A stretch of 64,000 nt of DNA. Source: Lewinella sp. LCG006 (GTDB lineage: Bacteria; Bacteroidota; Bacteroidia; Chitinophagales; Saprospiraceae). Below the pieces are notes generated by a model. The model was given only the letters and a program-made list of their open reading frames with translations. It ran no database searches and was not told the DNA's origin. Shown one piece after another: positions 18,257 to 26,975 of this stretch. Numbering within the stretch: the first letter of the stretch is position 1; every line of letters starts with the position of its first letter. Where the stretch lies: positions 3,256,501 through 3,320,500 of the forward strand of contig NZ_CP160680.1 in assembly GCF_040784935.1 (NCBI RefSeq). Reading direction: 5' to 3'. The translations under genes were made by a program, and so were the position numbers.

Positions 18257-19276
18257 CTATACGCCAGCATAAAAGGTGCCATCTTGCAGACTGCTATAGA
18301 ATTCGCCAAGGTACTTGGTGATCTGCCGTTTGCTAGATTTGCTCAAGTGAGGATAGTTGTCTACCAACTGCATCACGGCCCCTTCTTTGGCTAAAAATTG
18401 CTGGATAGTAGTATCAAGCGTATTGCTAGGTCCAAATTCCCACATCCACATCCTTTGCTTGACGTGACTCTGGTCAAGGTTGGGGTTTGGGCGAGCATAT
18501 TCAGCATCTACCAGGCCGGAGAAGTCGAAATCGTAAGGAACAATTTTGAACTGTCCACCAGCTTGTTGCTGAACGTGTTTTACGTTACGAGGGATTTTTA
18601 CACCATAGTCAGCATTGCCGATCATGTACTGGAACATAGCGACTTGCTCAAGGTTGCCCGGTACATAAGATTCCTGAGGTACATTAAAGCAATCGTCGCA
18701 TTCTTTACCACCCAGGGCCTGGGCCATTTCATCGGTGTCTTCGATCAAGATGCCGAAACGCTCTACGGATTCCCCCGTCTTTTCATTGCGGTAAGTCACT
18801 TGTACCAGTTGGGTACGGTAACCTTCGCCGGTAATCAGGTGGTACAAATCGTAAGCGAGTTGCTCACGCAGTACATTATCACTGTTGTCGAAGTTGTCAG
18901 AACAATGGGTGACTAACTTGAACTTGTTGTGACGTTGTAGCCCAGCAGCTTCCAACATGTCTTTGGATAACTTCAATTGCAGGGGAGGAAAGTCACAAAC
19001 CCGGCGACGATAGCGGCCACGAACTTTGATTTCTGCATCCCAGTTTTCGCCTTGGTGAGAAAAAGTAGCTGGGAAGTAGTCTTCTGAACGCTTCATGTCC
19101 GCAAGACCATCTACGTCAAAAGTTAATGTGAAACGGGTGATGTCGTTAGGGGTCGCCAAGCGGTCAAAAAAACTTTGTTGACTTTTGGCAGTAGCAGTGG
19201 TTTCGGGTGCGGCAGACATAAAAAGTCCACCTAACAGTACGCATAGTACTGCTGGATACAGCAATCGGGCTTTCAT
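18257..19276 (-). CDS. Secreted CotH-kinase-like protein
   Basis: The 339-residue protein has an N-terminal export signal (ARLLYPAVLCVLLGGLFMSA). The body resembles the CotH family of atypical protein kinases. YFPATFSHQGENWDAEIKVR is followed by GRYRRRVCDFPPLQLKL, where CotH proteins carry the Arg-rich nucleotide-binding turn. Then come NKFKLVTHC, NVLREQLAYDLYHL, a FGILIEDTDEMA block and a late IVPYDFDFSGL containing the metal-binding DFD-like acid pair. CotH enzymes phosphorylate spore coat or secreted proteins. Here the protein is exported by a non-sporulating organism, so a cell-surface role is more likely. Homology is convincing only in parts, and activity is not established. Confidence 0.6.
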   Translation of the reverse strand: MKARLLYPAVLCVLLGGLFMSAAPETTATAKSQQSFFDRLATPNDITRFTLTFDVDGLADMKRSEDYFPATFSHQGENWDAEIKVRGRYRRRVCDFPPLQLKLSKDMLEAAGLQRHNKFKLVTHCSDNFDNSDNVLREQLAYDLYHLITGEGYRTQLVQVTYRNEKTGESVERFGILIEDTDEMAQALGGKECDDCFNVPQESYVPGNLEQVAMFQYMIGNADYGVKIPRNVKHVQQQAGGQFKIVPYDFDFSGLVDAEYARPNPNLDQSHVKQRMWMWEFGPSNTLDTTIQQFLAKEGAVMQLVDNYPHLSKSSKRQITKYLGEFYSSLQDGTFYAGV

Positions 19277-19547
19277 AATTTCAGTCGGGTTAAGAAGTGC
19301 TTTTTAACACCTCCAAGTAATAATCGGGTTCAAACAATAGACGAGGTCATTCCCTCATTGGTTGCAACAAAGATGCAGGGAAAAGCCCCTTACCCCCAAT
19401 AATTTTACCCGAAGTGCTCAAAATATGCGACGAATAGCATCAAAAAAGGAGTGAATGGAAATGCCTTTCGATGAACGGCCCTTTTTGTCGGATGAAGCTC
19501 AGAGAACTTTATATATGGTCAACAATAGAAGACTAAGAGGGGCACAA

Positions 19548-19593
19548 AAAAAGCAAGCGACATGCAGGGGGGAGCTGCAGTCGCTTGCTTTTT
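19548..19593 (-). terminator. Strong intrinsic terminator in an intergenic region
   Basis: A 14-bp stem (AAAAAGCAAGCGAC at 19548-19561 with 19580-19593) encloses an inner TGCAG/CTGCA helix. Seven consecutive Ts follow on the minus strand and five on the plus strand. No annotated gene ends directly at it, so it probably ends a short unannotated transcript. Confidence 0.75.
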
Positions 19594-19833
19594 GATTGAA
19601 ATTGGCCAACCAAAAGGTAAGTGCCAATCATTTACTTAAAACAGTCTAGCATAAATTTGTCAGGTGATTTCCGGCTTTCGCCAAAACGTATTTTCAACAA
19701 TACGCTTGAATACTTCATCAAACATAAAGCTTTTGTGGAAGTAGTGGGGCGGTGATGCTGTGAATGAGGAAGGGCTTGCAGTAAAAGAAGGGAGAGACGC
19801 AGCGATAAAATAGTTCACCATGGTTAAATGACG

Positions 19834-19841
19834 TAGTTTTG
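19834..19841 (+). promoter_or_regulatory. Putative -7 box for the LytS-type kinase gene
   Basis: TAGTTTTG matches TAnnTTTG and would start transcription about 40 bases before the TTG start codon at 19887. The -33 region reads TAG instead of TTG, so it may be weak or activator-dependent. Confidence 0.35.
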
Positions 19842-19886
19842 AGGTAAATTGTAAGCATCTGTTCATGATTAAGAACAATCATTATT

Positions 19887-20996
19887 TTGGGAAAAGCAAA
19901 AAAAGATCAACAGGCAGAGGCATGGTCGGGTAAACCCCTGCTCATTGGTATTGGTATCATGTATGCCTTTATTCAATTGACGACCCTTACCCGCGTTTAT
20001 GCCCTTAACTACCTGGATAATTTAAATAGCCCCAGTAGCGAAATTATCCGTGATCGCCTGATCGCTACAATGGTAGGCTTGACGTTTATTTATGGCATCG
20101 TTACTTTATCCAGGTACTTTCTGAAATGGAATTGGCCAGGTTTCCGAATTATCGTTGCGCATATGCTATTGGTGGTGCCGATTACCTTTTGTTGGTATTT
20201 TGTTTTTGGTCGCGTTGCCCTCTGGTTCTGTCAGGTTTTTCAGGATTGTGAACAAAATGTAGATGACCTGGTGTACGGATACCTCCTCAATGCGAATACC
20301 CTGACGATGGTTTACTTATTGGCCGTCGCGGTAACTTATACCTATTTTTACGTACGCCGGGACAACGAGAATCAATTACAGCAGTCAAAAATGGAAACCA
20401 AGGTACTGCAAGCCAGGATGAAAATGTTGCGCTCTCAATTGCATCCGCATTTTTTATTCAACACCCTGAACAGTGTCAATAGCCTAATGGATATTGATGT
20501 GAAAAAGGCACAGGTCATGATTGTTGACCTTGCCGATTTGTTGCGTAAAGTATTGGACTGGAAAGACACCCAAAAAGTAACCTTGCGCGATGAATTGTCG
20601 CTATTACAGCGGTATGTAGATATCGAAAAGATGCGTTTCAGTGAAGACCTGAGTGTCAATTGGGAAATAGAAGAGAGCGTAAAAGAGGTGAAAGTACCTG
20701 GCTTGTTGTTGCAACCTTTGGTTGAAAATGCTATTCATCATGGCTTTTCATCAGACCATCTGGAACTAGCAATAACCATATCAGCTTCTCGCGAAAACGG
20801 GCACCTCATCTTAAAGGTAAGCGATGATGGCCAGGGTTTTGCAACGGAAGAAAAAGAAGGGATTTTTGAGCAAGGCACCGGTTTACAAAATACCCACGAA
20901 CGATTACGTACCATGTACGGCCAGGATTTCCGCTTTGAGGTGTATAATACTTACCCTGGTGTAGTGAGTGAGGTGGCAATACCGATAAATAATTAA
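19887..20996 (+). CDS. LytS/YesM-type sensor histidine kinase
   Basis: The 369-residue inner-membrane kinase has four hydrophobic segments (about residues 17-35, 60-77, 87-112 and 138-156), then a short coiled coil. The histidine-kinase domain (PF06580 type) contains LRSQLHPHFLFNTLNSVNSL, where His188 is the likely phospho-acceptor. An N-box (LVENAIHHGF) and G-box (VSDDGQGF, GTGLQNTHERL) complete an ATPase domain. No periplasmic sensor domain is present, so it probably senses something in or at the membrane. No ATG exists at the N-terminus; TTG at 19887 is the best start. It lies three bases before its response-regulator gene, so the two form a pair. Confidence 0.9.
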   Translation: MGKAKKDQQAEAWSGKPLLIGIGIMYAFIQLTTLTRVYALNYLDNLNSPSSEIIRDRLIATMVGLTFIYGIVTLSRYFLKWNWPGFRIIVAHMLLVVPITFCWYFVFGRVALWFCQVFQDCEQNVDDLVYGYLLNANTLTMVYLLAVAVTYTYFYVRRDNENQLQQSKMETKVLQARMKMLRSQLHPHFLFNTLNSVNSLMDIDVKKAQVMIVDLADLLRKVLDWKDTQKVTLRDELSLLQRYVDIEKMRFSEDLSVNWEIEESVKEVKVPGLLLQPLVENAIHHGFSSDHLELAITISASRENGHLILKVSDDGQGFATEEKEGIFEQGTGLQNTHERLRTMYGQDFRFEVYNTYPGVVSEVAIPINN

Positions 20997-20999
20997 AGC

Positions 21000-21761
21000 A
21001 TGACACGAACATTAATCATTGATGATGAAGCACTGGCACGCCAACGTGTACGTAAGCTCTTGGAAGCCCGTAGTGATATTGAAATTATGCAGGAATGTCG
21101 CAACGGTAAAGAGGCCATTGAGGCGATTACTAAACACGAGCCAGACCTGATTTTTCTGGATATTCAAATGAAAGACATGACGGGCTTTGATGTGCTACAG
21201 GCACTGCCCGAAAAAAGTTGGCCCTTGACGATTTTCGTTACTGCCTACGACAAATACGCTATCCAGGCCTTCGATATTTTTGCCTTTGATTATTTACTTA
21301 AGCCTTTTAAAAATGAGCGTTTCTACCTTTCTCTTGATAAAGCCATTCAGCAACTACAGCAAGAGGAGCAGGGACAACGCGTAGACCAATTGAAAGAGTT
21401 GGTCAGTTACCTGCAAAAAGAAAAAGAAAAACCCGAACCGTTGGCACTGAAGCAAGGTAGCAAAATCAGCTTGGTACAACTGGAAGACATTCGCTACGTT
21501 GAAGCTTCCGGCTATTATATAGAGGTGTACACCAGCGAGAGTAAGCGCCTGCTGCTGCGCGAGTCGATGACCAATATGCTGGAGCAATTGGGCAAACCCA
21601 ATTTCATTCGTATCCACCGGTCTACGATTATCAACACCGATTTTCTTTCCGAAATTCAGCATACCGGCGCTGGCGATGTCGTCACCAAAATGAAGGATGG
21701 CAAGACTTTTCGGGTGAGTAAGTCGTACAAGGAGGCCTTGTTTAAGCGGTTGAAGTTATAG
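21000..21761 (+). CDS. LytTR-family response regulator
   Basis: The 253-residue protein pairs with the kinase just upstream. The receiver domain (about residues 1-120) has the acidic pocket Asp8-Asp9 and phospho-acceptor Asp54 in LIFLDIQM, and Lys in FDYLLKPFKNE. After a charged coiled linker, a LytTR DNA-binding domain (about residues 150-250) contains KISLVQLEDIRYVEASGYYI and FIRIHRSTIINTDFLSEI. LytTR regulators bind direct repeats and often control surface or secretion genes. Its targets are not evident here; the barrel protein directly downstream is one candidate. Confidence 0.93.
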   Translation: MTRTLIIDDEALARQRVRKLLEARSDIEIMQECRNGKEAIEAITKHEPDLIFLDIQMKDMTGFDVLQALPEKSWPLTIFVTAYDKYAIQAFDIFAFDYLLKPFKNERFYLSLDKAIQQLQQEEQGQRVDQLKELVSYLQKEKEKPEPLALKQGSKISLVQLEDIRYVEASGYYIEVYTSESKRLLLRESMTNMLEQLGKPNFIRIHRSTIINTDFLSEIQHTGAGDVVTKMKDGKTFRVSKSYKEALFKRLKL

Positions 21762-21859
21762 GAATGGTAAAAGGCGTTAAGGCGGGGTTAAGCAGGTTGC
21801 GAATTGAATATTTCTTAACGATGTTTGGGGGCATTAATTCAAATCTAAACTCCCTTTTT

Positions 21860-22573
21860 ATGCTATACCGCCTACTGCCCCTCACGTGCATGTTTATGAT
21901 GATTACGAGTTTTAGCCTTTTCGCTCAAAATGATTCCCGGCTTTCGACTCAATTACAATTAGGCTATGGAAGTTACGCCTCGTCTGGTGTTAAAGTAAAA
22001 CAAATATTCAATATAGGAGGAAGCCAAGGAACCAGTATCGGAAGTCTACCGGCTGGCCCCGCTTCTTTGTATACGGCTCTAAAACTGGATTATCAGCTCA
22101 ATAACCGCTGGTCATTAGCACCTTTTGCGAGCTACCAATATCACGACGGGAAGATGTTCAAAAATGATGTTACCCGTTTCGGTGCAACCAGTAGTAATCC
22201 TACTCCCCAAGAATTTTCTAGACCAGCTAATCACGAACTCAGGGTGTTTACGACGGGTGTTTATCTCCTTTATCATTTCCAAGAATTTAAGAAAATCAAT
22301 AGTTATTTAGGCGCGGGCGTATCGTACGCATCTCATTCTCGCTACTATCGGGAACGCTTGGAAGTCGATTTTGCTGAAGACAAAACGCCTTTAAATATAG
22401 AGGAGACGTATACCAGGCTCAGTGGAGATGCAATAGGCATTCCGCTTACCGCTGGGCTTGACCGCCAACTTACGGATAATTTCTCCTTGGGTCTAGCCGT
22501 TAATGGGCAAGTTTTTCAGGATTTAAAAGATGTGCAGCTGAGTGCTGCGATAGCGATGACTTATCATTGGTAA
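21860..22573 (+). CDS. Outer-membrane beta-barrel protein
   Basis: The 237-residue product begins at ATG 21860 with signal LPLTCMFMMITSFSLFAQ; a longer frame from 21764 has no signal before it. The mature protein shows alternating strands: STQLQLGYGSYASSG, YTALKLDYQLNNRWSLAPF, LRVFTTGVYLLYHF and SYLGAGVSYASHSRYY. It ends with ALSAAIAMTYHW-like sequence, an aromatic C-terminus suited to barrel insertion. This matches small OmpW/PorT-like barrels of unknown cargo. It lies about 100 bases after the LytTR gene and could be its target or part of its transcript. Function unknown. Confidence 0.6.
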   Translation: MLYRLLPLTCMFMMITSFSLFAQNDSRLSTQLQLGYGSYASSGVKVKQIFNIGGSQGTSIGSLPAGPASLYTALKLDYQLNNRWSLAPFASYQYHDGKMFKNDVTRFGATSSNPTPQEFSRPANHELRVFTTGVYLLYHFQEFKKINSYLGAGVSYASHSRYYRERLEVDFAEDKTPLNIEETYTRLSGDAIGIPLTAGLDRQLTDNFSLGLAVNGQVFQDLKDVQLSAAIAMTYHW

Positions 22574-22629
22574 GCACTTGTTGGGTGCGAGTAGTTCTTA
22601 CTTATAAGGATAAAACAATTAGCGACTGA

Positions 22630-22665
22630 AACAATCGTTTCGTTTATTTCGTTTATATTGCGTGC
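22630..22665 (+). promoter_or_regulatory. Direct repeats upstream of the toxin-antitoxin operon
   Basis: The 9-mer TTTCGTTTA is repeated in tandem shortly before the antitoxin ATG (22684), followed by the promoter-like TATATTGC. Toxin-antitoxin operons are usually autoregulated at such repeats. No experimental support; offered as a candidate operator. Confidence 0.35.
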
Positions 22666-22683
22666 TGTATATGCAAAAGTCCA

Positions 22684-23139
22684 ATGAAAGAACTGACAAA
22701 AATGAAAATGCCCTCAAAAGGGGAGCGAAAAATAGCAATGGAGTCCTATAATGCTCTAGCTGCTGTTTTACAAGACATACAAATTGCAAATCCAGAAATA
22801 GAGATTGAAGAAATCCAAGATCGGATTGTCATTCCATTACCCGCACTAAAGCTTTTAGCAAAGGTTTTAAAAGCAATGGGTGAAGGGAAAGTTATTTCGG
22901 TAGTCCCGATTGCTACTGAAATGACAACACAGGCTGCGGCAGAACAATTAGGGTGCTCTCGCCCTCATTTGGTAAAACTCCTGGAGTCTGGTGAAATCCC
23001 GTTTACTAAAATTGGTCGACATCGCAGAGTAAAGTTGGAAGACCTTTTGAATTACAAGGCTACTATGAAAGCGAAGCAAGAACAGCTACTCATAGAGATG
23101 ATGGATGCTGACGAAGAATCTGGACTTTATGATTCATAG
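22684..23139 (+). CDS. HTH antitoxin of a PIN toxin-antitoxin pair
   Basis: The 151-residue protein has a helical N-terminus (residues 1-80). An excisionase-type HTH follows at about 80-125: EMTTQAAAEQLGCSRPHLVK, LLESGEIPFTKIGRHRRVKL and EDLLNY. The acidic C-terminal tail (MMDADEESGLYDS) is the usual toxin-neutralising segment. The next gene starts inside its last codons (ATG at 23129, eleven bases before the stop end) and encodes a PIN-domain toxin, which defines the pair. This HTH-plus-PIN arrangement is a recognised type II module. Its GC content is lower than the flanks, which fits horizontal arrival. Confidence 0.85.
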   Translation: MKELTKMKMPSKGERKIAMESYNALAAVLQDIQIANPEIEIEEIQDRIVIPLPALKLLAKVLKAMGEGKVISVVPIATEMTTQAAAEQLGCSRPHLVKLLESGEIPFTKIGRHRRVKLEDLLNYKATMKAKQEQLLIEMMDADEESGLYDS

Positions 23140-23691
23140 CGTACAGTTTACTTGCGTTCTTGATACGAATGTTATTTATCCTCTGGAAATTAGAGACTTG
23201 TTGTTCTGGTTCGCCCATCAAGAACTATTTACTCCGAAATGGAGTAAACACATTTTTGATGAATGGATAGAGGTGATGAAAAGGAAGGGTGTTTCTGAAT
23301 CTGAGATAGCCAAGAGGGTCGCCAGGGCCAATGGAGCTTTTCCTGATGCTATGGTTAAAAACTACGAATCTCTTATCAGTGGGTTGCGCTTCCTGATGAA
23401 AAGGATCGTCATGTGCTTGCTGCAGCCATCAAAACAAATGCAAATCAGATTGTCACCAATAATCTTAAAGACTTTCCGGATGAAGTGCTTGCCCCTTACG
23501 GTATTGCTGCAAAAAGTGCTGATGATTTCTTGGCTGATATTATAGATCTGAACAATGAACTAGCGGTGAGTGCTTTTAGGAAAATGGTCTTGAATAGGAA
23601 AAATCCTGCTATGGACGAGTACGCTGTGCTCGAACGATTGAGAAACAATGGGTTAAATGATACTGCTGACTATTTACACGCTTGTTTGTAA
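23129..23691 (+). pseudogene. PIN-domain toxin, frameshifted
   Basis: The frame from 23129 encodes MIHSVQFTCVLDTNVIYP, with the first catalytic Asp of the PIN RNase fold. It then runs FTPKWSKHIFDEWIEVMK and GVSESEIAKRVARANGAF, up to about 23385. There it departs into an unrelated, Leu-rich reading. The proper continuation lies in another frame: DEKDRHVLAAAIKTNANQIV, then TNNLKDFPDEVLAPYGI, ending at 23691. A missing base near 23388-23395 (around GCTTCCTGATG) explains the break. PIN toxins cleave RNA and are held by the HTH antitoxin upstream. Either the toxin is inactivated, leaving an orphan antitoxin, or the base was lost in sequencing. Confidence 0.8.
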
Positions 23692-23696
23692 TTTAG

Positions 23697-26600
23697 TTAG
23701 GTCTTTTTTATGACCACCTCCACCACCTCCCCCTTCCCCACAAAGTGTACCCAATACTGATCGACTTTCCCTTTGCCACTAGCCTCCCAAGCCAGCCCGG
23801 CAGCCAACAACTGGTGGCCTGTCTCCAAGGCTGGCCTTTGGTAATCTCCCCCCGTGAAGGGATTGTGCTGGATAAAGATCGTTTCAGTGGGCGTTTCGAT
23901 GACCATATCCACGGTCGTCCGAAAGGTGCGCCCCTCCTGTAACCAGTGTATGGCCTGACTGGAAAATACCTTAAAGGAGGGCATAAACTGTTGCGCCAGC
24001 CAGGCCTCCCATGCAGCGGCTTGCTCTACCAGCTGATTCGTATCGAAGGTGTCAGGCAGGCCGAAGCGAAGACTGAGTTCACGGGCCAGCAGGCGACGTT
24101 GGTTGTCTTCTTTTATGTAAGGGCTGGCTTTGAGAAAATGCTCCTGTACTTTGACGAGCACCTCGGGCCTGACCTCCGCTTCTCCCATTAGCGAGAAGTA
24201 GGTAATGCTGTCTCCGCAAGTGGTACTCAGATGGAGCGGCGCAAGGATTTCTGTGGCTTCCAATTTGGCGGAAGGATGCGTTTGTTGACCCAAGACTGCG
24301 GGCATAAACCTAACCGCGTCATGTTTTGATTCCGCCACCGGAAACTGGCGAGGGTAACTTTGCGCACGGATGGTTTTATCGAGGTAGCGCCCCTGCCATT
24401 CCCAGGGCGTGTCTGAGGTGGTGGCATCCAGGGCGGGAATGGATTCGTCTCCTTTGCTCCACACTCGGTTGAGCCACTTGCTGGGCCGACCTTCCTGGGT
24501 GGGGTAGATGAGGTAGTCGCGCGCGCGGGTAAGCCCCACGTACATGAGGCGGGCTTCTTCGGCTAAGGCCTGCGCCGTCTTGTTTTTTTGTGCTTCGCTG
24601 GTACTCAATGCTTCCAACAGCGGGGTCCGAGCCGATTGATCGGCATAGGGATTCACCCAGTAGCGGAGCCAGCGACCTTTTAGGACCTGTGTCAAATCTA
24701 CCGTTTCCTGCTCGGCTATCAGGTCTACGCCCCAGAGGTCAGCCCGGAGGTTTTGCTCGAGGTTGTGGCAGATGACGACTGGCCATTCCAGTCCTTTGCT
24801 GCGGTGGTAAGTGAGTACATTGACCGCTTGTGGGTCTTCTCCTGCGCCCTGTAAGTCTTGCTCATCAGCAGCAAGTTGGTTGAGCCAAAGTAAAAAGCCA
24901 CTAAGGCTGGCTGCCGTGTGGGTATTGTTGCAGTTGTTTTCGTATTCCAGCGCCAGCTTGCGGAGCTGGTCAACATTGGCGAGACGCTGCTCACTGTTTC
25001 CCCAAACGACAATACAACGACGTAGGTCCAACTCTTCCAAAACCTGGTGGAGTGTTTCCGCACCGGAGGCTTCGGCCAATTCCGGACGAAGCTTGTCGAG
25101 TTGTTTGATAAACCTGTTCTCCTCGGCCCAGTTGGGGCGTTTGAAGTAGGGCGTATCCTGATGGGTTTTTAAATATTCAAGACGATCTTCTACGATCTCT
25201 TCCAATGGTAAGCGGGCAGCCAAGACTTGAATTTCCGCAGCGGAGAGCGAGTCATCTGCATTTAAGATGTACTTGAGGCAAGCCAGTACCAATCGGATTT
25301 CGGCAGTAGCCAGCAGGCCTGCCCGAGCAATGGCAGCTTTTAAACCCGCCCGATGTAAAGACTCGGCTACGGTAGCGCAATCACGGTTGCTGCGGCAAAG
25401 GATGGCCACATCTCCAGGTTGTGCAGGACGGAAATCTTTGTTGCCTTTGGGTTGGATAATGACTTTGCTGGCCAGCCATTCTTGCAAAGTGTGGGCGATA
25501 CATTCTTCTAGCCAGGGTTTGCCCGGCGCACGAGTGCCTTCCTCGGGCGAAAAATGCCAGTGAATGATGGCGTCTTCCATTTCCGCTGGCTCGGCAGGGC
25601 TATTCGAATTTCCGGCAGGGATACGCACAGCTTCCAGTGCGACTTGCTCGGGGGGCGTTGGGGCGAAAGCCTGACAGAAAATGGAATTGACCATGTCTAC
25701 CAAGTCGGCCCGTGAGCGCCAGGACTTGATCTGTATATTTTCTTGTTTGATTCCTCCTGCAGCGTCAATGATGGCGGCCATCAAGCGAGGTTCTGCTCCT
25801 CGGAACCCATAGATCGACTGCTTGGGATCGCCCACCCAAACAGAGTGCTTGGCCAGCTGGGATAGCTTCAGGAAAATCTCTAGCTGGATGGGGTTGGTAT
25901 CCTGAAACTCGTCCACCATCAAGAGATCCAGCTCGGTGCGGAGTACTTCCCTTACTTGTTCGTTATCCAGCAGTCTACTAACCAAGACTTCCATGTCGGT
26001 GTAGTCAATCAGGCCGCGTCGTTTTTTGTATTCGTCGTATTCCTGAAGGGCCGATACGGCGGTGTTGAAAAGTCCTGCAATAAATTGGCGGATATCTTGC
26101 TGGAAAGCGGGCAATGCCTGGTGCGTCCAGGCAAAGGTTTGGAGAGGTTCCACGATCTCACGGCTTTTGGCACCTACCCCCAGTTTACCAATGGTGGCCC
26201 ACTGGTGCCAATAGAGGTAGCCGCGCAGTTGTAATTCCCGGCGGAAACTGCGCAGACGGTCGGTCGCAGTACTGGTTGTTTTAGTGGAATCTTCGCTACT
26301 ATCTAAAGCGTAGATGGTATCTTCTAGCGATGTAGCAAGTTGCTGATGTGCAGCTTCTTTAGTTGTTGTGCCAGCATCAGGGAGAAATTCAGCAAAAGAA
26401 GTCCAGGAAAGATCGCGACTTTTTTGCAAATCAGCGATCGAAAAGTCGTTGGCGCGTGCTACGTCTACCAACTGGCGGACCTCTTGACGCCAATCGAAAA
26501 AGCCTGTCCGTTTGGTGAGCCCCAAGCGATCAGACAGCTCGTCCATCTTTTCAATGAGTTCCAACTGTAGGGTAGCAGCGAGTGCTTGGTTGAACATTTG

Positions 26601-26930
26601 CTGCTGCTCGCCGTCGGGTAGAATATCGACCTGAGGAGAGACGCCGGCCTCAAAGGCAAAGCGCTTGAGCAATTTCACTCCCAAGCCATGCACGGTACCG
26701 ATCAAAGCATTGGTAAGCTCGTCTGCTTCTTTGGTCAGGCCACTGCTGAGTAGCTTGACGCGTACCCGTTCCTGCAACTCAGAAGCTGCTTTTCGGGTAA
26801 AGGTGGTGGCAATGATACCACTGGGTTGCACTTGACCGCCTTGCAGCAAGGTGACCATTTCCTGGGTCAGGCGATATGTTTTTCCACTACCGGCACCTGC
26901 CGAGATGATTTTGAGCTGCTCGAGATTCAT
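23697..26930 (-). CDS. UvrD/AddA-like superfamily 1 helicase
   Basis: The 1077-residue protein starts at ATG 26930, where MNLEQLKIISAGAGSGKT brings the Walker A motif close to the N-terminus; a longer frame upstream adds unrelated sequence. SF1A motifs follow in order: TTFTRKAASELQERV (Ia), LLMVDEFQDTNPIQLEIFL (II), VWVGDPKQSIYGFRGAEPR (III), TYHRSKGLEWPVVICHN (V) and LMYVGLTRARDYLIYP (VI). The C-terminus aligns with the RecB/AddA nuclease region, but where the active site needs an Asp and the DxK strand it reads VDMVIETPTETIFIQHNPF. The Asp is there and the Lys is not. It is probably a DNA repair helicase without nuclease activity. No AddB partner is adjacent. Confidence 0.88.
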   Translation of the reverse strand: MNLEQLKIISAGAGSGKTYRLTQEMVTLLQGGQVQPSGIIATTFTRKAASELQERVRVKLLSSGLTKEADELTNALIGTVHGLGVKLLKRFAFEAGVSPQVDILPDGEQQQMFNQALAATLQLELIEKMDELSDRLGLTKRTGFFDWRQEVRQLVDVARANDFSIADLQKSRDLSWTSFAEFLPDAGTTTKEAAHQQLATSLEDTIYALDSSEDSTKTTSTATDRLRSFRRELQLRGYLYWHQWATIGKLGVGAKSREIVEPLQTFAWTHQALPAFQQDIRQFIAGLFNTAVSALQEYDEYKKRRGLIDYTDMEVLVSRLLDNEQVREVLRTELDLLMVDEFQDTNPIQLEIFLKLSQLAKHSVWVGDPKQSIYGFRGAEPRLMAAIIDAAGGIKQENIQIKSWRSRADLVDMVNSIFCQAFAPTPPEQVALEAVRIPAGNSNSPAEPAEMEDAIIHWHFSPEEGTRAPGKPWLEECIAHTLQEWLASKVIIQPKGNKDFRPAQPGDVAILCRSNRDCATVAESLHRAGLKAAIARAGLLATAEIRLVLACLKYILNADDSLSAAEIQVLAARLPLEEIVEDRLEYLKTHQDTPYFKRPNWAEENRFIKQLDKLRPELAEASGAETLHQVLEELDLRRCIVVWGNSEQRLANVDQLRKLALEYENNCNNTHTAASLSGFLLWLNQLAADEQDLQGAGEDPQAVNVLTYHRSKGLEWPVVICHNLEQNLRADLWGVDLIAEQETVDLTQVLKGRWLRYWVNPYADQSARTPLLEALSTSEAQKNKTAQALAEEARLMYVGLTRARDYLIYPTQEGRPSKWLNRVWSKGDESIPALDATTSDTPWEWQGRYLDKTIRAQSYPRQFPVAESKHDAVRFMPAVLGQQTHPSAKLEATEILAPLHLSTTCGDSITYFSLMGEAEVRPEVLVKVQEHFLKASPYIKEDNQRRLLARELSLRFGLPDTFDTNQLVEQAAAWEAWLAQQFMPSFKVFSSQAIHWLQEGRTFRTTVDMVIETPTETIFIQHNPFTGGDYQRPALETGHQLLAAGLAWEASGKGKVDQYWVHFVGKGEVVEVVIKKT

Positions 26931-26944
26931 GCCTGTAAAAGTAG

Positions 26945-26952
26945 TATCTTTG
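26945..26952 (+). promoter_or_regulatory. -7 promoter box of the TPM-domain gene
   Basis: TATCTTTG is an exact TAnnTTTG match, 23 bases before the ATG at 26976, in the 45-base spacer between two divergent genes. No clear -33 TTG is seen. Confidence 0.45.
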
Positions 26953-26975
26953 GAATATAAATCGACTTCATAGCT

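Larger units (their letters stand above)
19277..19886. other. 610-base intergenic region with one strong hairpin
   Basis: No protein gene can be supported here. Besides the hairpin at 19548-19593, a short minus-strand frame (ATG near 19866, stop at 19660, SFTASP-type repeats) ends 66 bases before it. A plus-strand TAGTTTTG box (19834-19841) lies about 45 bases before the histidine kinase start. The region may hold a short minus-strand transcript ending at the hairpin. Confidence 0.5.
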
